A stretch of 52,839 bases of DNA from Natronohydrobacter sp. GTDB taxonomy: Bacteria; Pseudomonadota; Alphaproteobacteria; Rhodobacterales; Rhodobacteraceae. Positions 34,641-43,972 of the stretch are shown here, in pieces. How positions within the stretch are numbered: position 1 is the stretch's first letter; each line of letters opens with the position of its first letter. Made by a program: the position numbers and the translations under genes. Under the pieces are notes generated by a model that was not told the DNA's origin, did not search any database, and saw nothing but the letters and a program-made list of their open reading frames with translations. Location: the NCBI GenBank assembly GCA_007125005.1, contig SLDY01000127.1:1-52839 (forward strand), in the 5' to 3' direction.

Positions 34641-34979
34641 ATGGATTATCCTGCTTTCATTGCAGAGACCCGCACGAAAAGCCGCGAACTGGCCAAGACC
34701 ATTCCCGACGCCATGAAAGGCTTTGGCGCGCTCTCTGCGGGCGTCAAGCAGGGTGGCGTTCTGGGGATGAAGGAAAAGGAGTTCGTGGCGCTTGGCATTG
34801 CCATCGCCGTGCGCTGCGAGCCCTGCATTGCCTTTCATGTCGAGGCGCTGCTGAAAGCCGGGGCAACCCGCGAGGAGCTGGGCGATGTGCTGGCCATGGC
34901 GATCCAGATGGGGGGCGGTCCGGCTGTGATGTATGCGGGCAAGGCACTCGAATGCTGGGACCAACTGGCCGCAAAGTGA
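34641..34979 (+). CDS. Carboxymuconolactone decarboxylase (AhpD-like) family protein
   Basis: 112-residue protein of the CMD/AhpD fold. The redox motif is RCEPCIAFHVEALLKAGAT: C-x2-C followed by the conserved His, as in AhpD-type thiol peroxidase partners and unlike the true decarboxylase, which lacks the Cys pair. A role in peroxide or alkyl-hydroperoxide detoxification fits its position directly after rpoE-chrR on the same strand. The gene may have its own control: a CRP/FNR-like box and a hairpin covering the Shine-Dalgarno lie in the 70-base gap. A GC-rich stem-loop near 35017-35042 follows the stop, without a T-run. Confidence 0.87.
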   Translation: MDYPAFIAETRTKSRELAKTIPDAMKGFGALSAGVKQGGVLGMKEKEFVALGIAIAVRCEPCIAFHVEALLKAGATREELGDVLAMAIQMGGGPAVMYAGKALECWDQLAAK

Positions 34980-35069
34980 TCCAATAGAGCGGCTACGCCG
35001 CAAGTTTATCTGTCACCCCCTGCCCGTTCCGGGCCGGGGGTTCCGGTTGGGCATCTGCTGTTGTGGGGG

Positions 35070-36644
35070 TCAATACCCCAGAGCACAGCCATCCTTGCGC
35101 GGATCAGACGCCCCTTCAAGAACCCCATCGACATGCAGCCGAACAGCCTGCGCGCCACCGATGGGTGTTTTTGCCCGCACCACATTATGGCCGAGCGCGG
35201 CCAGCGCAGCAAGTGTTGTCTCTGGATAGAGCCGCTCCACCGTGAGCGCACCGTCTTCAGCAAAGGCGCGCGGGCAATCGATCGCCGTTTGCAGATCCAT
35301 CCCGTAATCGAGCAGATTACTTACCAGCCGCGCATGCCCCACAGCCTGATAAGCGCCGCCCATCACGCCAAAAGGCAGCATCACGCGCCCCTCATGGCGC
35401 AGCATGGCCGGAATGATCGTGTGCAGCGGGCGCTTGCGCCCTTTCAGCTCATTCACATGCCCCTCTTCAAGCGTGAAGCCCGCACCACGGTTCTGGAACA
35501 AAAGCCCGAAGCGGCGCGAGGCAAGCCCCGAGCCGAAAGCATGAAAGAGCGAAAAGATCAGCGAGACGGCCATGCCCTGCCCATCCACCACCGTCAGATA
35601 GACAGTATCGCGATGCACTTCCTCACTTAGCGGCGCTGGATCGGGCAACACACGGTGCGGATCGATCAGTGCAGCGAGTTTCCCGGCCGTGGCGGGGCTC
35701 ACCATATGCGCAAGGCGCGACACATGATCGGGATCACCCAGAAAACGGTTGCGCGCGTCATAGGCGAGCTTTGTGGCCTCGGCTTCAAGATGCGCGCGCT
35801 CCGGCCCGAGCGGATCAAGGCGCGTCAGATCGAAATGCGACAGGATATTGAGGATCAGATTGGCCGTCGCCCCCTGCCCGTTCGGCGCGTGCTCGACCAG
35901 CTCATGGCCCTTGTAGATGCTGGCGACATGCTCGCTATACTCGCAACGCGTCGCCGCGAGATCATCATGACTATGACAGCCGCCAAGCGCGCGCAGGCTG
36001 TCGATCAGATCAGCACCAACCTCTCCCTCATAGAATCCCGCACGCCCTTCGGCGGCAATACGCCGCAAGACCTCTGCCTGCCCCGGCGCGCGGAAAATCG
36101 CCCCCACGCGCAGCGCCCGACCATCCTTCAGATAGTGGTCGCGCGCAGCGCCCTTGAGATGCACCGCGCCCGGCCAGTCAAAGGCTGTGCGCGGGCTTAC
36201 AGGGACGCCGGCCTCGGCATAGTGGATCGCAGGCGCAAGGATCTCGGCCAGCGGCATCTGCCCCCAATCATCATTGAGCCGACAGAAGGCATCTATGGCC
36301 CCGGGCAATGTCACCGCTTCAATCCCGTAAAGCGGCACAAGTTCGTGACCTGCGGCGCGCAATTGCGCGCCATCCATCCCCGCAGGCGCGCGCCCCGAGC
36401 CATTGAGCGCAAATATCTCCTCGCGCCCGGCGGGTTTGAGGAGCACAAAGCAATCACCCGCCAGCCCGGTCATATGCGGCTCGCATAGCGGCAACATCAC
36501 CGCGGCTGCGATTGCGGCATCGGCTGCATTGCCGCCCCGTTGCAAGATGTCGATCGCTGTCTTGGCAGCCAACGGATGCGATGTGGCGCACAGGCCATTG
36601 GTTGCAAAGACGGCTGAACGACCGGGGGATTGAAAATCACGCAT
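35070..36644 (-). CDS. Gamma-glutamyltransferase-family (Ntn) hydrolase
   Basis: 524-residue gamma-glutamyltranspeptidase-like enzyme. Conserved segments are ATSHPLAAKTAIDILQRGGNAADAAIAAAV at the N-terminus, AGDCFVLLKPAG, and the self-cleavage region HRDTVYLTVVDGQGMAVSLI, where Thr (of DTVYLTVVD) would be the catalytic N-terminal nucleophile of the small subunit. The end has MGGAYQAVGHARLVSNLLDY. No signal peptide is evident, so it may be a cytoplasmic GGT-like acylase (some act on glutaryl or cephalosporin side chains) rather than periplasmic glutathione hydrolase. The start at ATG 36644 has GAGG six bases upstream; ATG 36656 lacks one. Confidence 0.87.
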   Translation of the reverse strand: MRDFQSPGRSAVFATNGLCATSHPLAAKTAIDILQRGGNAADAAIAAAVMLPLCEPHMTGLAGDCFVLLKPAGREEIFALNGSGRAPAGMDGAQLRAAGHELVPLYGIEAVTLPGAIDAFCRLNDDWGQMPLAEILAPAIHYAEAGVPVSPRTAFDWPGAVHLKGAARDHYLKDGRALRVGAIFRAPGQAEVLRRIAAEGRAGFYEGEVGADLIDSLRALGGCHSHDDLAATRCEYSEHVASIYKGHELVEHAPNGQGATANLILNILSHFDLTRLDPLGPERAHLEAEATKLAYDARNRFLGDPDHVSRLAHMVSPATAGKLAALIDPHRVLPDPAPLSEEVHRDTVYLTVVDGQGMAVSLIFSLFHAFGSGLASRRFGLLFQNRGAGFTLEEGHVNELKGRKRPLHTIIPAMLRHEGRVMLPFGVMGGAYQAVGHARLVSNLLDYGMDLQTAIDCPRAFAEDGALTVERLYPETTLAALAALGHNVVRAKTPIGGAQAVRLHVDGVLEGASDPRKDGCALGY

Positions 36645-36704
36645 ATCGGGCCTCATGTCATTTCACATGTGCAGTATAAGCCACGCAACTCCCAGATCCA
36701 GCGC

Positions 36705-36732
36705 CAAAAAAACCCCGCCACAGAGGCGGGGT
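36705..36732 (-). terminator. Rho-independent terminator downstream of ccrM
   Basis: On the minus strand, ACCCCGCC (36732-36725), loop TCTGT and GGCGGGGT (36719-36712) form an 8-bp GC-rich stem followed immediately by a run of Ts (complement of the A-run 36706-36712). It lies 56 bases after the ccrM stop and ends the rnhB-ccrM transcript before the GGT gene. Confidence 0.85.
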
Positions 36733-36787
36733 AAGTGGGCATCCCGGCGGGTAACACGGGACACCGGCGGTAATCATGGCACCGGCT

Positions 36788-37977
<1,190 letters not shown>

Positions 37978-37997
37978 AGTCCCTTGAAAAACTTTCT

Positions 37998-38624
37998 TCA
38001 AGTAACCTCCGGGCACCATATCTTGCGTATCGGGGCGAAAGAGCGCCTATGCTCGGGGGTAACACCCAGATTTGCTATGGCATTTTTGTGACGCTTTGTC
38101 GGATAACCCGCGTTTTCCGCCCAGCCATATCCGGGGTAGCGCTGATCGAGATCCGCCATGATCCGATCGCGCGTGACCTTGGCGATTATACTTGCAGCTG
38201 CGATGGACAGGCTGCGTGCATCCCCTTTCACGACCGCCTGCGCCACACATGGCAGGTCTTTGGGCAAGCGGTTGCCATCGATCAGAAGATGATCGGGCGG
38301 CGCGCGCAATTTGCTAATCGCACGCTGCATGGCAAGAAAAGACGCCTGAAGGATATTGAGCGCGTCAATCTCGCGCGGGCTGGCTTGCCCGATCCCGATT
38401 TCGGCACAGGCTTTGATCTGCACGAACAAATCCTCACGGGCGCGCGCTGAAAGACGTTTGGAATCCTGCAACCCTTCCGGGATATTCGTCGGATCCAGTC
38501 GCACTGCCGCTGCCACGACGGGGCCCGCCAAGGGCCCTCGCCCCACTTCATCAAGGCCAAATATGCGATGCGCCCCAGACCGGGACGCATCTGTTTCGTA
38601 TTCGAAATCTGGGCGCAGTCTCAT
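37998..38624 (-). CDS. rnhB: Ribonuclease HII
   Basis: 208-residue RNase HII, cleaving RNA in RNA-DNA hybrids and single ribonucleotides in DNA. Active-site acidic residues are in FGLDEVGRGPLAGPVVAAAV (DEVGRG) and in HLLIDGNRLP; KGDARSLSIAAASIIAKVTRD (KGD-x-S...) and DQRYPGYGWAENAGYPTKRH complete the signature. The start is ATG 38624; an in-frame TTG at 38660 would add 12 residues, and neither has a strong Shine-Dalgarno. It lies directly upstream of ccrM, about 60 bases before the ccrM promoter region; rnhB-ccrM adjacency is common in alphaproteobacteria. Confidence 0.94.
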   Translation of the reverse strand: MRLRPDFEYETDASRSGAHRIFGLDEVGRGPLAGPVVAAAVRLDPTNIPEGLQDSKRLSARAREDLFVQIKACAEIGIGQASPREIDALNILQASFLAMQRAISKLRAPPDHLLIDGNRLPKDLPCVAQAVVKGDARSLSIAAASIIAKVTRDRIMADLDQRYPGYGWAENAGYPTKRHKNAIANLGVTPEHRRSFAPIRKIWCPEVT

Positions 38625-38686
38625 GAATGAATTTCTGCCCGGTCTGCCCCTGTGTTGCAAGGACCGCGCCTGTCAAGCCACGAGCG

Positions 38687-39010
38687 TCAGCGTTTATAGC
38701 GATGCCGATGCAGGCAGTTCACGTCATATGCGCGCCCGCCATAGCCCGAAACGCGGCACGCAGCGGGCAGCGGATGATAGGCATGCTTTGCAGGATAATA
38801 GGCGCGATGCGAGGTGCGACAGGACTTGCTGCAGGTGCAACTGCGCTTGGCATTATAGTGCGCCGTTGCGCGTAATGCCGTGGCGCCTACCACGAACGCA
38901 GTTAATAAGGGATCGGCGGCTCTTACGGGCTGCGTGGACATGCTCACTGCCCCGAAGGCGAGCACGACAATCGCGACCGAGCGGACGAGACTTGTAATCA
39001 AACCGGACAT
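38687..39010 (-). CDS. Small secreted Cys/His-rich protein, unrecognised
   Basis: 107-residue hypothetical protein with a signal peptide (SLVRSVAIVVLAFGAVSMST to VRA). The mature part is short and unusual: six cysteines in a C-x-C-x3-C arrangement (SCTCSKSC), then two more (AACR and VNCLHRHRYKR), with many His, Tyr and Arg. Disulphide-bonded or metal-binding structure is possible. GGAGG five bases before ATG 39010 makes the start firm. I do not recognise the family. Its upstream region contains TTAA-N8-TTAA, one base off a CtrA box. It sits 62 bases upstream of rnhB on the same strand. Confidence 0.7.
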   Translation of the reverse strand: MSGLITSLVRSVAIVVLAFGAVSMSTQPVRAADPLLTAFVVGATALRATAHYNAKRSCTCSKSCRTSHRAYYPAKHAYHPLPAACRVSGYGGRAYDVNCLHRHRYKR

Positions 39011-39154
39011 TTCAACCTCCATGTTTTAAAACAGTTGTTAAAAAACGACCCATGGCGCAACATTCTGTCAAGCTCATTGGAGTGTTATCGAATAGCGAGC
39101 GCCGTCGGGCGCAGTGCTATTGCATAGCAGAGGCCCAAGCGCGCAAATGAAGAT

Positions 39155-39448
39155 ATGAAAAACGTATCTCTCCTCTCTGCGATCCTGATGGTAACGGCGC
39201 TTGCGGGGCAAGCCTCGGCCCAGTGTTTCGCAGATTACAAAGCCAAGCAGGACAACCCGTTGCGGCTGCAATACGGGATCATCGAGTTGCCAGCCTCGGC
39301 CTGCGGCTCACGTGCGGCAGCACAAGCCCATGCAGATCCGGTGATCGCCGCTTCTGGCTGGACGCTGTTGCAAATCGAGTCCATCTTCGATGCAACTGAA
39401 TTCCAGCGCAGGAGAGCCAATGCAGGGGCCATCCATCTCCGCCAGTGA
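39155..39448 (+). CDS. Small exported protein, unrecognised
   Basis: 97-residue hypothetical protein with a signal peptide (KNVSLLSAILMVTALAGQASA). The mature region starts QCFADYKAKQDNPLRLQYGI and contains one further Cys (SACGSRAAAQ), so one disulphide is possible, and ends GWTLLQIESIFDATEFQ plus a basic tail. The family is uncharacterised as far as I can tell. Its 3' end overlaps the start of the membrane winged-helix gene by 29 bases, so the two are translationally linked and may act as a secreted signal or partner and its sensor; that pairing is inference. Confidence 0.72.
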   Translation: MKNVSLLSAILMVTALAGQASAQCFADYKAKQDNPLRLQYGIIELPASACGSRAAAQAHADPVIAASGWTLLQIESIFDATEFQRRRANAGAIHLRQ

Positions 39449-40124
39449 CCTCATGCGCATGGGCAACCGCGCCGTGGGCTGGGGAATAGCGGCTATTGTC
39501 GGCATCCTCGCGCTCACAGCGGTGCTGCTATTTCTCAAGCTGCCCGATGCCGGCGCCTTCAATGCTCGTGTTGAACGGGTCTTTGTCGAGAATGCGGATC
39601 TGACCAGTCAGGCCGAGATCAAGCTACTGGAAATTCTCGCACAATCGGGCACGGCCTTTTCTGAGACATTGGTCTCCTACCGCATTGTGATCTTTGTTCT
39701 GCTGGTGTTCGCAACAGGGCTTCTGATCACGTCGCTTGTCGTGATCGTGATGCTTGTGACGCTCAATCGCCGCCTGTCGATGGTCGAGAAGCAGGGGCTG
39801 CAAGTCTCGCAACTCGTGATCAATCGGGCCACGAATACGGTCGCGCTCAATGATATGGAGTTCAAGCTCACCCCTGCATCGGTCGAGACCATTGCAGTGC
39901 TGGCCGAAGCGCGGATAGATGATGAAGTGCTCTCGGGGGCAGCGATCGAGGCGATGATTTCCGGCAAACCCGAAATCGATTGCGACGAGGCGGCCGGAGC
40001 CACCCGGATCAAGCGGCTGCGCGATACCTTGGGCAATCAGCTTGTCAGCGAAGTGCTGGTCAAGAACATCGCGCGCCAAGGCTATGTGCTTGCGATTGAT
40101 CGCAAGGTAATCTCGCTGCGTTGA
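39420..40124 (+). CDS. Membrane-anchored winged-helix (OmpR/PhoB-type) transcriptional regulator candidate
   Basis: 234-residue protein with two membrane segments (about residues 19-39 and 88-114) around a periplasmic loop of about 50 residues, then a cytoplasmic domain (about 130-230). That domain reads like a Trans_Reg_C winged helix: VINRATNTVALNDMEFKLTP, VETIAVLAEARIDDEVLSG, then the recognition region RIKRLRDTLGNQLVSEVLVK followed by NIARQGYVLAID, the typical R-x-L-R plus G-Y wing ending. A ToxR-like one-component regulator that binds DNA from the membrane is the natural reading, but with the order TM-then-DNA-binding. GGAG before ATG 39420 fixes the start. It overlaps the upstream secreted-protein gene. 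Confidence 0.65.
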   Translation: MQGPSISASDLMRMGNRAVGWGIAAIVGILALTAVLLFLKLPDAGAFNARVERVFVENADLTSQAEIKLLEILAQSGTAFSETLVSYRIVIFVLLVFATGLLITSLVVIVMLVTLNRRLSMVEKQGLQVSQLVINRATNTVALNDMEFKLTPASVETIAVLAEARIDDEVLSGAAIEAMISGKPEIDCDEAAGATRIKRLRDTLGNQLVSEVLVKNIARQGYVLAIDRKVISLR

Positions 40125-40130
40125 GCGAAG

Positions 40131-41783
40131 TTACACACGCAACCGCGTGCCCGCATGGCGCGCACCGCGCAACTTGCGCGAAATCTCCGGTGAGACTTTG
40201 GTGTCACGTCGCGGTGCCAGAACCTCTTCAAGCTGCGAGGGCAAGGCAAGGGTGCCGGTTTCTTCGGTCTGCGAGAACACCAGCATCGTATTGCCGCCGG
40301 GCAGGCGCGTGGCCGTCATCTCCAGCTTGCCGCCTTGCTTGAGGATCGCGACCCCCGAAAGCCTGCGCGCTGCATCGCGGGTCGAGACAAACTCGGCAAG
40401 CCGCGCCCAGAATGTTGTGGGATGACAGGCTTCTGACCAACCTGCCAAAGCCTGTGCAAGGCCGCGATCTGCGAGATCCGCACAAGGATCGACCTTCCAG
40501 AGCTTGGCGTATTCCGCATTTGTCAGGAGGGTCTGGCCAGTCATCCCGAAAACCGCGATGGAAACACCCAGGGCATCCAGAGCGCTCTGTGAAGTCTCGA
40601 TCTCGGCGCGGAAAGAGCGGGTGAGCGCGGCCTCGGAGGTTATATCCTGCAAGAAGAGCGCAATTGCCCCGTTGGGCTGCGGACGGCCCGTCACAAGATA
40701 GGTCTTGCCACCATCAAGCATCCATTCTTCAGAATAGTCACCCTGTTCTGCTGCCTGCTCCAGATCGAGGATATTGCGCCGCCAGGCGTTGAAGTCCTTC
40801 GGCTCCGGCAGCATCCGCGCTTCGCGCATGGAATAGAGCAATTGCTCCAAACTGGGGCGGGCAGCGAGAAAAATCGGCTCAAGCCCCGTAAGATCGACCA
40901 GAGCGGGGTTGAACACTTGCAACCTGCGGTCGGCATCAAACAGCGCAAGCCCGATGGGCAAGCAGGCAAAAGTCTGGGTCAGGGTCTGCAAAGCTTCGCG
41001 CCGCGCGGCCTCGGATTGCACGGCAGCATCAATGGGGGTTGCAAAATGGGTAATGGCCTCTTGAGCTTCAAAGCAGCTATGTGCGAACCAACTTGTCTGA
41101 TCGGATTTGCGCAACGACAGCCGCGCCTGATCCCCCAGATCATCGGCCACAAAGAGCGCAGGCAAGGGCCAGCCCAAGGTCAGATCTTGGCCCTCGACCT
41201 CTTGCAGGGCGCGCAGATAGGCCGAATTGGCCCAGATGATCCGCCCGTCGCGGTCGCTTTGCCAGACAAGCGAGGGCATATGCCGCAACACATGGCGCAG
41301 CGTGGTCAGCTCCTTTTGCAGCGCCTCATGGCTCAGCCGGTCGAGCGCAATCAGCGAACCTTCTTCCGAACTGTCTCTCAGGCGCAGATGCAGAATGGAT
41401 TTCTGCCGTCGCGCGCTCAACTGCAGGCTTTGCTCTCCCCTGGCCTCGCACTCTATCTGCGCGCCATGAACAAGCTCTGCCAGCAATTCCTTTATGCCGG
41501 GAAACCGCGGGGCAAGATAATCAATCAGCACCGCCAGATCACTGCGCCGCGATTTACCGCCGCTCCCCTCTTCCAGCGCCTTGAGCAACGCCTGCGCGCG
41601 ATCCGAACAATCGATAAGCTTCTGGTCGCGAAAGATGAACACGGCATCCTGCTGCACCTCGGCAAGGGCCGGTTGATCAACCTTCGGTGCGCGCGTGAGC
41701 CCTGCGAAGATTGCCAGACACCCAAACACCACCAACGCCGCCGTAGAAACGATGGTTGCGCCCAACAACACAGCCTGCAGCAT
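40131..41783 (-). CDS. Membrane-anchored multi-PAS protein lacking a kinase domain (DivL-like candidate)
   Basis: 550 residues: one N-terminal membrane segment (LLGATIVSTAALVVFGCLAIFA), then at least three PAS-like modules (about 175-270 with LVWQSDRDGRIIWANSAYLR; about 280-400 with PIGLALFDADRRLQVFNPAL; about 405-510 with LGVSIAVFGMTGQTLLTNAE). It ends without HisKA or HATPase domains. PAS-only DivL of Rhodobacter capsulatus, which modulates the CckA-CtrA phosphorelay, is the best analogy, but the gene neighbourhood is not one I know for divL. A perfect CtrA box (TTAA-N7-TTAA) lies 53 bases before the start. It converges with the winged-helix gene, 6 bases apart. Confidence 0.75.
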   Translation of the reverse strand: MLQAVLLGATIVSTAALVVFGCLAIFAGLTRAPKVDQPALAEVQQDAVFIFRDQKLIDCSDRAQALLKALEEGSGGKSRRSDLAVLIDYLAPRFPGIKELLAELVHGAQIECEARGEQSLQLSARRQKSILHLRLRDSSEEGSLIALDRLSHEALQKELTTLRHVLRHMPSLVWQSDRDGRIIWANSAYLRALQEVEGQDLTLGWPLPALFVADDLGDQARLSLRKSDQTSWFAHSCFEAQEAITHFATPIDAAVQSEAARREALQTLTQTFACLPIGLALFDADRRLQVFNPALVDLTGLEPIFLAARPSLEQLLYSMREARMLPEPKDFNAWRRNILDLEQAAEQGDYSEEWMLDGGKTYLVTGRPQPNGAIALFLQDITSEAALTRSFRAEIETSQSALDALGVSIAVFGMTGQTLLTNAEYAKLWKVDPCADLADRGLAQALAGWSEACHPTTFWARLAEFVSTRDAARRLSGVAILKQGGKLEMTATRLPGGNTMLVFSQTEETGTLALPSQLEEVLAPRRDTKVSPEISRKLRGARHAGTRLRV

Positions 41784-41835
41784 TCCAGTACCCCGACTCT
41801 TTCTGAGATCGTCGGACCAGTCTGCGCAATATTCG

Positions 41836-41850
41836 TTAAACTTTTCTTAA
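41836..41850. promoter_or_regulatory. Full CtrA-type box upstream of the PAS protein gene
   Basis: TTAA (41836-41839), seven bases, TTAA (41847-41850) followed by C: an exact match to the CtrA consensus TTAA-N7-TTAA(C). It is intergenic, between the PAS gene start (41783) and the exonuclease stop (41867). A GANTC site (41795-41799) lies in the same spacer. CtrA binding is inferred from the motif. Confidence 0.6.
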
Positions 41851-41866
41851 CGTCGCGCGCCGTGGA

Positions 41867-43972
41867 TCATTTTGCAGCCGCATCAGTATTCAGATCCTTG
41901 AGCAGCCGCCCATGACGCCGCACCTCACTGAGCACATCGCCGAAGGTGATCAGACCACGCGCCTTGAGCATCGGGATGAGCTTGATAAATGCATCTGCCG
42001 TGGCAACGGTATCGCCGATTGCCGTGTGCCGGGCTTCCTCGGGAATGGTAATCCCGAGCCGCGCGGTCAATGCATCAAGCGAATGCTGCTCAAGCTGGCC
42101 GTAAACAACAGCCGATAGCAGCACCGTATCAAGCACCGGATGGTCAAAACTCGCGCCGATATTCTTCTCGTGGCGGCGCAGGAACTCCATGTCGAAGGGC
42201 GCGTTATGCGCGATCAGAACCGCCCCGCGGGCGAAATCATGAAATCTGCGGCCCGCCTCGGCGATAGTCGGCGCACCCTTGACCATATCCTCGGTGATGC
42301 CATGCACCTCGGTCGAGCTTTGCGGGATCGGGCGCTGCGGATCGACCAGGGTATCGAAGACTTCTCGCCGCACGCGGCGACCATTGACCAGACGCACGGC
42401 AGCAATCTGCACGATTTCATCTGTCGAGGGGGTGAGCCCGGTCGTCTCTGTATCAAACACGACATAGGTGAGATCCTCGAGCCTGCTTTCCAGCACACCG
42501 GCATTGCGCTCTTTCGAGAGCAACTCGAAATCGTAGACCACCTCTCGGTCGATCGGCGCAGGGCGGCGCGTAGCGCGTCGGGCATTCGGGATCGGCAGGC
42601 GCACCACAGCCCAGCCATCGGGGCGCGCTTCGGTCCAGGCTTCGGTCGCATGGGCATTGAGCACGGCACGCGGGGTCAGATCGGGCAGGTCGGCATCGAG
42701 TGGTTCGGTCAGCCAGTCATCGAATTCGCCCACAGGCAGCGCCTCGCCCTGCCACAAGAGATCAAACACCGCACCAGGACCTTCTTCTTCGCTCAGCGTG
42801 AGGCGGAAAGTCTTGGCATGGCCAGTCTCGGCCAGTTTCTCGCCCAGCCAACGGAAGTAGAGCGCAAGCTCGAACCCGTCGCAGGTCAGCATCAGCTCCG
42901 GCCCTTCGGTCTGTACAGATAGCCCGAGCGCATCATATTGTGCGCTGACACCATCCATCAGATCCCGCGAGCGGATCTGCCCCATCGGCCGCCAATCGCT
43001 GCGCCCCTCGTCATAGCGCCGCCCCAGTTCGGTGATCGCACTTGAAAGTATCTGCACCTCGGCCATCATCGCAGCGGTCAGATCAGCGGCCTGCGCCATC
43101 TCGGCATCTTCGGCCAGAACCCCAATCACAGTTTGCAGATTTGCGGCCGGGCGGCGAACCCGGTCAAAAACCTCGGCCAGCAGCGCCTCGCGCGCAGCAT
43201 GGGTTGCAAGATCCGCAGTCACATCGCGCAGGGTCAGCACAAAACCGGGGCGGCGTGTGTTGTCTGTCCGGCGCAGCACGCGCATCCGGCCTGCGAGCAG
43301 CCGCCCGCTGCCTGTTGTGGCGCAGATCAGATCGGTCGCGGCCTCGGGGTCATCGAGCTTGCTGAGACGGTCATAGGCATGGGTCACAGGGCCTTCGCGC
43401 AGATAGTCGAGCAGGTTACGATCCAGCCCCGGCGCACCGCCCGCCTCAAGGATCGTGACCGCCTGCCCGTTATAGAAGACAAGCTGATAATCCGCAGTGC
43501 ACAGAAGCACGGCGACGGGAACATCCGCGAGCAGTTTCTCAAGCCGCGCCTTCTCGGCCGAGAGCCGCGAGGTCTCGCGCGCGACCGACTCGGCCAGCGC
43601 AGAGCGCGTTGCCGCCAGCGAGCGGGTGATCGCAGCAGCAGCCGGCGCAAGATCGCCCAGGTAGCGCGCGCGTTCCTTCTCCACGCCTATATCGTCATTC
43701 ACATCAGCCACAGCGCGGGTGCGGATCGCATTGGCCAGCCCATCGATGGCGCGCGCGACATTGGTATCAAAGAGATACCAGATGCCAGTCACCAGAAAGA
43801 GGATCAGAAATCCGCCAAAGAGCCCTGCGGTCAGCATTGGCTCGATCAATTCGGGCATATCGGCGCGCGCAAGCACCAGCCATCCGCCCATGCCCATCGC
43901 TGCAATCGCCCCCACAGCCAGCAGCGCGAAAAACAACAGGATACGGATGCGTAGGCTCAGCCGTTCAAGCAT
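41867..43972 (-). CDS. Membrane PAS/degenerate-kinase protein fused to a DEDDh 3'-5' exonuclease
   Basis: 701 residues. There are two N-terminal membrane helices (RILLFFALLAVGAIAAMGMG and LFGGFLILFLVTGIWYLF), a HAMP/coiled-coil stretch, a PAS domain (about 150-270: VPVAVLLCTADYQLVFYNGQ) and a dimerisation-helix region. In that region the kinase motif SHELRTP is replaced by FDRVRRP, so the phospho-acceptor His is lost; the weak ATPase-like region to about 480 has no clear N or G boxes. Residues 501-665 are a DnaQ-like exonuclease with all five catalytic residues: Asp507 and Glu509 (FDTETTG), Asp594 (NAPFD), His649 and Asp654 (HTAIGD). The start at ATG 43972 overlaps the response-regulator stop. 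Exonuclease genes accompany acs/actP/DUF294 clusters elsewhere; the fusion to a sensor is notable. Confidence 0.85.
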   Translation of the reverse strand: MLERLSLRIRILLFFALLAVGAIAAMGMGGWLVLARADMPELIEPMLTAGLFGGFLILFLVTGIWYLFDTNVARAIDGLANAIRTRAVADVNDDIGVEKERARYLGDLAPAAAAITRSLAATRSALAESVARETSRLSAEKARLEKLLADVPVAVLLCTADYQLVFYNGQAVTILEAGGAPGLDRNLLDYLREGPVTHAYDRLSKLDDPEAATDLICATTGSGRLLAGRMRVLRRTDNTRRPGFVLTLRDVTADLATHAAREALLAEVFDRVRRPAANLQTVIGVLAEDAEMAQAADLTAAMMAEVQILSSAITELGRRYDEGRSDWRPMGQIRSRDLMDGVSAQYDALGLSVQTEGPELMLTCDGFELALYFRWLGEKLAETGHAKTFRLTLSEEEGPGAVFDLLWQGEALPVGEFDDWLTEPLDADLPDLTPRAVLNAHATEAWTEARPDGWAVVRLPIPNARRATRRPAPIDREVVYDFELLSKERNAGVLESRLEDLTYVVFDTETTGLTPSTDEIVQIAAVRLVNGRRVRREVFDTLVDPQRPIPQSSTEVHGITEDMVKGAPTIAEAGRRFHDFARGAVLIAHNAPFDMEFLRRHEKNIGASFDHPVLDTVLLSAVVYGQLEQHSLDALTARLGITIPEEARHTAIGDTVATADAFIKLIPMLKARGLITFGDVLSEVRRHGRLLKDLNTDAAAK

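Noticed and set aside
39026-39041. A second CtrA box before the Cys/His-rich secreted protein
   Set aside because: The two TTAA halves are separated by 8 bases, not 7, so it does not meet the consensus; noted only as a near match.
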